A stretch of DNA of 64,000 nucleotides from Symbiodinium microadriaticum (taxonomy: Eukaryota; Sar; Dinophyceae; Suessiales; Symbiodiniaceae): positions 676,661 to 740,660 of the forward strand of contig LSRX01000188.1 of the NCBI GenBank assembly GCA_001939145.1, read 5' to 3'. Under the pieces are notes generated by a model. It did not search any database. It was not told the origin of the DNA and saw nothing but the letters and a program-made list of their open reading frames with translations. Below, one piece after another: positions 11,161 to 19,600 of the stretch (position 1 is its first letter; each line of letters opens with the position of its first letter). The position numbers and the translations under genes are program-made.

Positions 11161-11533
11161 AGGTACGACTCGACTACATTACATTTTACGTCTGACATGT
11201 TCTGTTGACATTGCAACTCTCGTGGAACCGCACCACTCGCGGGCTGACCCTGCTTGGAACGACGGAGGCAGCATGTGCAGTCATAGCTGAATGTGCATTC
11301 GCAAACATGCATTTTCGAATCTGCAACCAGAGAATATGCATTGTTGGATTTGCATGTTACCGAACATGCATCCGGAAATATGCATTGTTGGATATGCATG
11401 TTATCACATATGCATTCCTAAATGTTGGCGAAATATGCATTCTGGCGATTTCCGTACATGTTGTTTGAATGCCTAGACGGATGTCATAATTGTAGTATGT
11501 TTAACGCGTCCACGCTACTTCACAAAAGTGGTG

Positions 11534-11621
11534 CTTCACACAGAGTTGCTCTTACTGAGTTGTTTCACACTGAGTTGCTTCACACTGAGTTGGTTCACAC
11601 TGAGTTGGTTTACATTGAGCG
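11534..11621. repeat. TTCACACTGAG repeat at the 3' side of LINE ORF2
   Basis: About six units of a 13-17 base repeat (TTCACACTGAGTTGC), starting about 20 bases beyond the ORF2 stop. The same word occurs in the ORF1-ORF2 spacer. Confidence 0.9.
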
Positions 11622-11642
11622 GTATAGCCGTCCGGATGATTC

Positions 11643-12530
11643 CTAAATGAACGGCGGTAGGTATCTTCGCGCATGGTCGATCATTTTTTCTCTCATATTT
11701 CTGTCGTGCTTATTGAAAGGCAAGTTAGAAGCTGTTCCGTCATTAACTTTGATGACATTCCATGCCTTTTCCATGTTCGTAGTTGTCCAGAACTGTCTCG
11801 GGCGACCAACCCTACGTTGCTCAGTTTCCCTGGGTATTGCATATTGTGTCTTGAATGCTGCTTGATGCATCGGATGCTGTCTATCCCTACGAAGCACATG
11901 ACCCAACAATTTTAGGTGGCGTTGTTCCAAGACTTCAGTTAACGGCCTGATTTTTCGACCATCTCCTTCCGTTGGTGCATTCACAATTTCGTTTGCTCTC
12001 CGGTACACATATTCGTTTGTGTTCTGGCGTTGTACGAATGTCGTGTGCAATTTCAGGATCTTTCTCAAACCTTTGAGTTGAAACGTGTTTAGCAGACTTC
12101 CTGTTGCATCAGTGGGTTCTAAACTTTCGAGTCCGTACAGGAGTTTGCTGATTATAACGGCGTTGTAGACCAGCATCTTCCACTTTTTGCTGCAATTGGC
12201 CTTAAGCCAAAAAACGTCAAGTTTCTTAAGGACAGCCATGGTCGCAGATATGCGCTTTCTGATCTCATGTTTCGGGTCCACCGTTTTTGTGATGGAGGCT
12301 CCTAGGTACGTAGTTTCAACAGCATTCTTCATCTTTTCTCCGCTTTTGAATCGCAGTGCACCTCCACAGTTATAGGCAATGTAACAGCACTTAGTATGAT
12401 TTAGTTTCAAGTGTAGATATTCTGATTCTTCTTCAATCAAATGTAAATAATCATTTGCGGATTTCCGGGACTTAGCCACTATGAGTGTATCATCTGCGTA
12501 CAACAAATGTGGAAATTTATTCCCTGAAAG
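11643..12530 (-). pseudogene. LINE ORF2, C-terminal part (RT palm/thumb and tail)
   Basis: The frame carries the reverse transcriptase active-site box YADD (bases 12500-12489) followed by the LINE thumb-like region (HTKCCYIAY, TYLGASI, LLYGLE) and a C-terminal tail with GRPRQFW, ending in TAG at 11643-11645. It continues ORF2 but is offset from the upstream part by one frameshift near 12,515-12,530. The frame could be followed upstream to 12656, but 12530-12656 there is a shadow of the upstream frame. No CCHC zinc knuckle is visible in the tail. The lesion separates the YADD box from the rest of the RT domain, so this copy is probably not autonomous unless the frameshift is recoded or a sequencing error. 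Confidence 0.85.
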
Positions 12531-15382
12531 GTTTTGCGATGCCGGGGATCGTTGAATTTGTCCTTGACGTCCGAAAACATGACGTGCATAGTTAAAATGA
12601 ACAAATATGGGCTTAAGGGACATCCTTGACGGATGCCCGTACGTTGGGCATGCCAATCACTTTGTTGTGTTTTGTGGGTGACCTGGAACAATGGCATTCG
12701 ATAGAGTGACTTGATGGCATCTAAGATTTCATCGGGTATGTTGAGCCGCATAAGCGATTGAAACATTTTTTCATGGTCGATCTTGTCGAAAGCTTTTTCC
12801 CAATCAAGAAAGACTAAAAACAGTTGTTCATGCCCTTGTTCAACGACGTCCGTTAGCCTCCTGACACAAAACAAAGCTTCTGCCGTAGATTTCCCCTTCC
12901 TGAATCCGAACTGCGTGCTCCAAATCTGTGAATCAGCGGCATCTGCTATGAGTGCCTTCAGCATGTAGGCATAAATTTTGTACGTCGTATTCAACAATGA
13001 TATGGGTCGATAGTTTTCAGGGTTATCGTGGTTCCCTTTCTTGTATATGGAGGCGATGTGTGCTGCAGCGAAATCATCTGGAACGTACTTCGAAGCCCAA
13101 AGGGAGTTCAAACAATTTGTGAGGCTCTCAACATTTTTGGCATCAAGATATTTGAACAGTTCTGTGGTTGCACCATCAGGCCCCGGGGCTTTGTTGGTTT
13201 TTAATGATCGTATGGCTGCGCTAACCTCTTCAGGCGAAAAGTCCATGGTCGTCATGTTTAGGTTTGAATGAATAATCTGACGTCGTTGTACTTCCACAGG
13301 TCTCGGGTTGGGTATAGGTTTCCACTGTTTGTCGTAAAGATACTGCGCTAAAGCATGTGCCTTTTTGTCAATAGGGACTTGGTTACCGTGAATGTCATTC
13401 ATATTGTAAAAATTCGGCGTGAAAGCTTTCTTCTCGAACTTAATGTTGCGCCAACTTGTTTTTACGTCTGTCAGATCTTGTAGTCGTTCCAAGGTCCACT
13501 TTCGTTTGTCACACCGTGCTTGCTTCACGATTTCTCGATTAATCGTCTTCTCTTCCTCGGTTCGTCCATGATTTCGTGCTAATTGTCTATCCTCTATTAG
13601 TTGCCATGTTTCTGCGCTGATGTATGGTTTTACGGTCTTTTTGTCTTTCTTCTTGAAAAAATTGGAAGCCGCTACCTTCATGGAGAATACGAACTTAGAG
13701 CAATTATGAGTCTGTCCCTGGCCGATATGTTCGGGATTGAAGATATTTCGTATGTGATCGTTGTATTTTTGCTTTTCTTGATCGGTAGGTGTATGGTAAC
13801 GTTGCACTGTCTTGATTTTTGATGGGCTGTTTGCCTTTAGCTTTACTTGTATCGATGCTGTGACCATGGCGTGGTCACTGTTTATCGCAATATCAGTTCT
13901 CGCTTCAACATCCTTGACACAATTTTTGTATGCCTTTGGTGCCGAAATTAAATCTAGCTGCGCGAATCTGTCCGGTGTCCACGGGCCGGTGAAACCATTT
14001 GTGGCAACGTCTTTGTATGTACATTTCTTGCACTCTGGTTTAGCAAACAAGGTATTGGAGACTACGAATTGATTTGCAATGCAAAAGTCAACCAAACACT
14101 GGCGATTGTCTCTTTGGCTTTCTACTAAAGTACGGACATGCTGTGGGCCATATCCAAAAACATGCCTGCCCATGATTTCATCTTCTGCCTCGCATGTGCT
14201 ACCGTGCAACCTTGCATTCGTATCACCCACAATAAATGTCGGTATTGCTTGAGGGCGAGTGCGCACTAGCCGTTGTAAAGAATCCCGATGCTGCGTCTTT
14301 TCATCGAGGGGTCTGCCGCTATGCGGAGCGTAGTGGTTGATTACACATATGTCAGGTCCATGATTGCGCAGTTTGATTTCAATCATTCTATTGCCATGTG
14401 GGGTGCAATCCTTTATACAGTTGATTAATCTGGGACCAATGACAAAACCCACCCCATGGTGTTCCATCACGCGACGTCCAGCTTGTGCCTTTGCTTTGCT
14501 GCGAGCCTGGTGTTGCTGCACTCTTGGTGTAGCCTCGTGTTGTGCATTAGAACTAAAGAAAAATAGATATTGTTTTCCTGATCCTTCATGACGCTTTTGT
14601 TCCTCTGAGCTGCTGTTCACTTTCGTTTCTTGTAGGGCAAGAAGGTCAATCTGATGTGTATGCATAATATGTATAATTTGTTCGCGCTTGCTAGCTTCCA
14701 CTAGACCTCTACAGTTTAGGGTCGCAACTGAAATCCTTTCGGCATATTTGATTGCGTTGGTAGGAGTGCTAGCCTCCGGTTTATGCCCTGGATCTTGTTT
14801 TCCAAATCGTATCTCGTTTTGAGTACGTTGTCTCCGTTTGTTAATCTTGAGTCTAATGGCTCGTTCGTGCTTTCGTTGCGCTACTAACAAAAGTTGGGAT
14901 TGCCACGACTGTATGATACAAGCACGCTTTTTCTTGCTTCTGTTGAGTATCCATCTGCTGTCCTCCTGTTGTGCATCGGAATCGTTGCGTTTATGTTTCG
15001 ACGCGTCGGTGTTAGCATGAGACATGTTGTGCAGTAGGTTAGCTTCTTGGATTGCATCACCAAGCGGAGAGGCTGCAATCACCTTCCTAACCGCTACGCT
15101 GCCCAATGATTTCAACTGACGCCACATTCTCCGATTATGCTTTCTCTTGTCCCTCCAAGTTTGGTAACGGTCAATTTTTGTTTCAAGATTTCTACGGCCA
15201 CGTCTAGTTTTGCGTAAGTTTTGATACACGCACTTTTGTGGAGCAGCTTGGTGTGGGTTCGCATTCTGATGACGCTGCTGGCGTGGAACACTGGGAACCT
15301 TGCTACCAGTTCTAGCTATGCTTACAATGCGGTCATTTTCACTCCAACCGTCCAGCCGCGCAGTCATCCCGGCTCTCCTCAT
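12518..15382 (-). pseudogene. LINE ORF2, N-terminal and central part (endonuclease and RT)
   Basis: Open frame running to a stop at 12479. The frame extends upstream to 15559, but the first 59 residues look non-coding, so I prefer the ATG at 15382 (MRRAG). Counting from 15559, an AP-like endonuclease starts near residue 276 with TLNCRG and the catalytic LLALQETK near 309. It continues with GDTNARLHG, DLISAPK and SDHAMV. The RT domain shows KAPGPDG, YRPISLLN, FGFRKGKSTAEAL, FLDWEKAFDKIDH (near 918) and RQGCPLSPYLF (near 977). Endonuclease plus RT in one ORF, with a separate ORF1, is the classic L1/RTE-like LINE layout. The frame is lost between residue 1014 and the YADD box. The LINE clade is not assigned. 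Confidence 0.9.
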
Positions 15383-15597
15383 GAAGGCGGGAGTATATCT
15401 ACAATCAGCTATGTATATTGTACTTGCATATTTGTAATTACAATGTGATAACAGTTTGTCACGTGAAGGGTACATAGTATCACTATATGGGTAGCAAGTA
15501 GCATGATACTGGTACTTAACGTCATGTAGGGGGTAACAAGACCATCTAGGGACTACCACTTGCGCGGATTTGCCGCGCTTTTTGCAGAACTCAATAA

Positions 15598-15723
15598 TTT
15601 CACATTGAGCTTCACACTGAGATTGAGCTTCACACTGAGGCTGAGCTTCACACTGAGATTGAGCTTCACACTGAGATTGATTTTCACACTGAGATTGAGC
15701 TTCACACTGAGATTCACATTGAG
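15598..15723. repeat. 18-bp tandem repeat in the LINE ORF1-ORF2 spacer
   Basis: Exactly 126 bases, seven units of an 18-mer (CTTCACACTGAGATTGAG and variants). On the minus strand it lies between the ORF1 stop (15744) and the ORF2 start. Confidence 0.95.
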
Positions 15724-15743
15724 ACGTCGTCGTCGAATGATTG

Positions 15744-16165
15744 CTACCCCTCGAACGTGTCCATCATGGCCTGCGCCTTGTCTTCATCTTTTAATGCCTG
15801 TTGCACTTGGATGTTGTTGCGCCAATCATGTACGGAAACAAACTTGCACCAAAAAGGGATCTTGGGATCAAACGCAAAGTCCATCGCTGCATACATGCCT
15901 TTGCTACTGCCTTTCCTTTCTTCTCCTCCCCTTTCTTTGGCTTTGCCTTTGCCCTTACCGCGCCCTGTGTTGTAGGAAATAGCCTCCAACTTGTTCTCAA
16001 AATGGGCTTGCACCTCGTCAAAGATCTGCTCGTCAACAAAGACATCGCACGAGGCGGTGGAGTAGGAAAAGTGTAACCAGACTAGGTAATCATGGCTGTA
16101 CTTCTTGCGAATGGCGTTTTCGTTCCATGATGGGTAGAACTCAAAGCCGTTCTTAGTCTCATTTT
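15744..16165 (-). pseudogene. LINE ORF1, C-terminal part (beyond the copia insertion)
   Basis: Continues ORF1 after the LTR element. If the insertion and one target-duplication copy are ignored, the codons on the two sides are in the same frame and read straight across the junction. This part has an aromatic region (FEFYPSWNENAIRKKY, DYLVWLHFSY), a basic glycine/lysine tract (GRGKGKGKAKERGGEERKG) suited to nucleic-acid binding, then FVSVHDWRNNIQVQQAL and a TAG stop at 15744-15746. An RNA-binding ORF1 protein upstream of ORF2 is normal for LINEs, and the assignment rests on position and character, not on a recognised family. Confidence 0.7.
16161..16165. repeat. Target-site duplication of the copia element (ATTTT)
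   Basis: ATTTT lies immediately outside the 3' LTR and recurs at 23743-23747 outside the 5' LTR. Five bases is the usual copia integrase footprint. Confidence 0.93.
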
Positions 16166-16298
16166 TGCGAAGCGGAAACAAACCTACCTTTACCTTTTCG
16201 CTTGAGTCACAGGGCTATGGTCACGTACCTGCTATACACTATACAAGGTACACACTACACTACAGAGAAACACAAGTAAGGCTTGAGATTTTCTCGCA
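16166..16298 (-). repeat. 3' LTR of the copia element
   Basis: 133 bp with TG...CA ends (TGCGA at one end, TCGCA at the other). Identical base for base to 23610-23742. It contains no ATG on the minus strand. Confidence 0.96.
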
Positions 16299-16306
16299 CC
16301 CTCCTT
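16299..16306 (-). other. Polypurine tract of the copia element
   Basis: AAGGAGGG on the minus strand directly abuts the 3' LTR, the expected place for plus-strand priming. It is short, so the assignment rests mainly on position. Confidence 0.7.
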
Positions 16307-16366
16307 GTAGTGGGTAGCTTGTTGCTCCCCTGTCGTCGCTCTGTCGCGCATTGGGCTCAAAATGCG

Positions 16367-16672
16367 TCACTTAGCCTTGCTTTTAAAGCAAAACTTGCAA
16401 AAGGTGAAGCCCTTGATGTCGTTGGCTCTGTGCAGTCCTTGACACCCAGGGTCTGTGTGGACGTTGCGTCCCTGCCGGCTCACAAAGAGCTTTCCGTGTG
16501 GGCACTTCTCGCCCATGTAAACAATCACCTCTTGGTTTCCAAATTGGATACACTTACAGAGGCAAAAGATCACTCCAACCATCAATGTGATGATGTTCAA
16601 CGTGAGACTAATCATGATGTAGGGCATCCACGAATCAACGGTATCACCCGCTCCATAAGGGATAAGATCCAT
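16367..16672 (-). CDS. Copia 3' ORF: small membrane/Cys-rich protein
   Basis: 101 codons from a true ATG (16672) to the stop at 16367, overlapping the pol 3' end by 29 bases in another frame. Residues 16-42 form a single hydrophobic membrane-spanning stretch (ISLTLNIITLMVGVIF). The C-terminal part is compact and Cys/His-rich: C57-P-H-G, H72, C77, then FCKFC at C92 and C95, reading like a zinc-binding or disulfide-bonded tail. It may be a separate 3' gene, env-like in position only, or the C-terminal end of pol placed out of frame by an indel. The start lies 26 nt upstream of the pol stop. The function is unknown. Confidence 0.6.
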   Translation of the reverse strand: MDLIPYGAGDTVDSWMPYIMISLTLNIITLMVGVIFCLCKCIQFGNQEVIVYMGEKCPHGKLFVSRQGRNVHTDPGCQGLHRANDIKGFTFCKFCFKSKAK

Positions 16673-19600
16673 TAGGTGTCTCCCTCAGAGGCCGGTGTTT
16701 AGCTACAGCACTAACGAGTTGCTTCGTGCTGAGCCTGGTGCACTGCTGCGGCTGCCACTTTTTCCAGCTTGCAAGTGCCCCAACCGATTGCATCGTGTTC
16801 TTTGAGACGTGCTTGTCTAGCCCTTGCTTGTCCAGAGTGACTAGACCAAGCATCTCCCTTGCTTCTTCCGCTTCGGCCCCTGTGGCCAAATGTTTTGTCA
16901 AGGCGTTTGATGGATTCTCTGTCCCTTTGATCTTCTGCACTATAACTCTCTTTTCTCTCACCAATTCTTGGATGTACAAGTGTCCTAGATCTATGTGCCT
17001 CATCTTTCCAACTCCAAGTCTCCTGGCAACTTGGATCGCTGCACTGCTGTCACAAAACAGCCGTGGCACATCGATTGACATGCCAAAGTCTTCAACACCA
17101 AGGTTCCTCACAAACACCAGGTCCTGAGCACACTGCGTTAGGGCTCGGACTTCAGCTTCGCCTGAGCTCGTAGCTGGCGTCCCCTGCTGCGTTCGCGCAG
17201 AGGTCTCCACGACAGTCCCTCCTAGGACTATCACCTGTCCACTGGTGCTTTTCCTGTCCTCCTTGTCTCCTGCCCAGTCGCTGTCGCAGAACCCCTGAAG
17301 AGGAATCCCTGCGACCGGGTCAACCTGCTCGTTAAGCTTGGTGACGTGTCCAACCTGCATTGTTCCTCGAAGGTACCTCCCGAGCACCTTCAGGTTTTGC
17401 ATGTCGCATTCGCGCGGGTCTCTGATCCGCTTTGCTAGCTCCTTGCAGGCAAACTTAATGTCTGGCCTGTCCTGCGATAGGTAGGTGGCGCTACCTACGC
17501 AGCTAGCGAAGATCTCTTTAGCTTTGCCGTCGAGGGGTTTGTTGTCGCTCAAATTGAGCTTCTTCCCTGGCACTGGACTAGGCTTGGCATTCTCAAGTCC
17601 TAGCATCCTAAGGATGTCTGTGGCATGCTTCTCATTTGGCAATGTCACCACAGCATTCTCAACAAGGATTTTCTTCCTACCAAGGAACTCAGACGTGCTA
17701 GTGCTTGCTTCTCCTGGCCACTCAAGCTCTCCCATTTTCAGCTTGCATCCACATTTTGGCAACTGCACCTGTAGCAAGTCCTGCAGTAGGTCAGCTGGTC
17801 CGCACACATCGAAGTCATCGATATGATGAACCAAAACTATGCCTGTACAAGTGCACCTAAACACACAAGCATCCAGCTTTCCACGCTTGAAGAAGTACTT
17901 TTCCTTCGGCAGCTCCTTCGTGAGGATTTCTTCCAGCCTGTCTCTGTACTGGGCTGCTGCTGACTGCCTGCCGTAAAGGTTTCCATCCACCTGCCATAGG
18001 ATTTCTTCCTTTGGCACTTCACGCATCTGCTCTTGGATCTCTGGCCTGGCTTTCGCAAACCATTCGTCATACTCTTCAAGCCATTCTTTTGGCGGTCGCA
18101 TGAGCACTGGCTGCCCACGAGCGTCCCCACCATCTCTGGCTATCAGGAATGCCGAACTGAGGTCGGCTTTCACTCTTGGCATCTGTGTTGCCAAGGAGTA
18201 AACTTCCAAAAGCTTGCGCGAGGTTGCGTGCGGCGTTGGGCAAAAGTTCGACGGGTACTCCGAACTATGCTTCTCGTTCGCCTCTTGCTTCTTCTTGAAG
18301 TCCTGGCACGTGAGTCTTGACTTCGCCACTCCTTCTGTCACCTTGTCAACCCACTTGTGACCGAAAACGGTCAAGTCTTTTGACAGCTGGCGCCGGTCTC
18401 TTGGCGTGAAGGCTCCGTAGACTTCGTTGAGCTTTCTCAACTCTTCCTTTCTTGCTCTCTTGAGCTCTCTTTCGTCCATCTGCATGGTGTCCAGGTAGTC
18501 CATGATATTGCTAACCATGTTGGAGTTGAACAGTCCCTCGTTTTGCTTCAACCACTTCTTGTAGTACTCGTAGTCTTCCTTTCCAAGGCAAGTGCTTGCC
18601 CCGTTCCACTCACCATCGTTGCTGATGCAGGATACCATGTCTTGCGCCATATCTCCGGGAATGGAAGGCGAGTAGAGACTGTCGTTGAGATCCTGACTCC
18701 CTGTTCCCATGCTGGCATCAGGTGTCGCGATATTGAACCGCGCCGGTCCACCTGAAGGTCCAGCGGTGTCACCCGCGGGCTGCTGGGCCTCAGCAGGTTC
18801 CACCCTGGCTCTCTTGCTCTCTGGTTCACTAGCTGTTGTTCTCTCTCCTCTCTTCTCAAGCGCTGGTGCTGCTGGCGTCGGCACAAACACCACCTCTTTC
18901 TCTCCACTCGACCCAAAGTCGTAGGTCTCGGCCGCCTCCAACTCGGGAACTGCAACAGCCTTGTTCTCGGATTTCTCCTGCTGCGCTCTACTAGTGGCGA
19001 TTCCCAAGTACCTGTTCCAAGGTACTCCTCTTGCCTTTTCCAACACTTCACTGCTGTACTGGGAACTTTCTGGCAACCTTCGTACAGTTCTGCAGGTCTG
19101 CACCCCTGCCTCTGTGAGCAACAGGTGCTCGTCTCCCACAGCGTTCTTTCCCACGTACACTCCCCGAATCCATCTCGGGGCAGACTTGTCCATCTGTTTG
19201 GGATACTTCGCCATTGCCACCTGACCGAAAACCATCATCTCCCCTAAGTAGTCGTATCCGTTCACGATCCTAAAAGCTGTTGTTTTCGAGTGGTTGATGT
19301 GGAATCTTGCTAGCGTCCAAGCACTGTGGCGCACAATCCACGGAAACAACACACTGTCGCAACCGATCTTCATTTTGTACTTCTCGGAAACTTCAGCAAG
19401 CCACGTGCGCACCTTTCCTGCGATGAGTCCATTGACCATCTCCCCATCCGCCAAGGACTGGGAGCTGTATCGCGGTGATCTCCGCAGGGTTACGGTGTCA
19501 CCCATGCCTGCTTTCACCTTCTCGTAGATCTTATTCAAGGCGCTTTCCTGGTCAAACTGAATGACCACCTTGTCCCACTTGAGGTCCTTGATCCAACTCA

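Larger units (their letters stand above)
9740..11450. repeat. ATGCAT-dense region in the LINE 3' flank
   Basis: I count about 24 ATGCAT hexamers, mostly as AATATGCATT or AATGCATATT, in 1.7 kb; fewer than one is expected by chance. They occur both in the minisatellite and in non-tandem sequence on either side (9763-9855, 10208-10292, 11308-11440). Long overlapping ORFs here follow from the repeat and are not genes. Confidence 0.85.

Noticed and set aside
15383..15559. N-terminal 59 codons of the LINE ORF2 frame
   Set aside because: Tyr/Cys-rich, unlike the rest of the protein; the ATG at 15382 gives a more plausible start.
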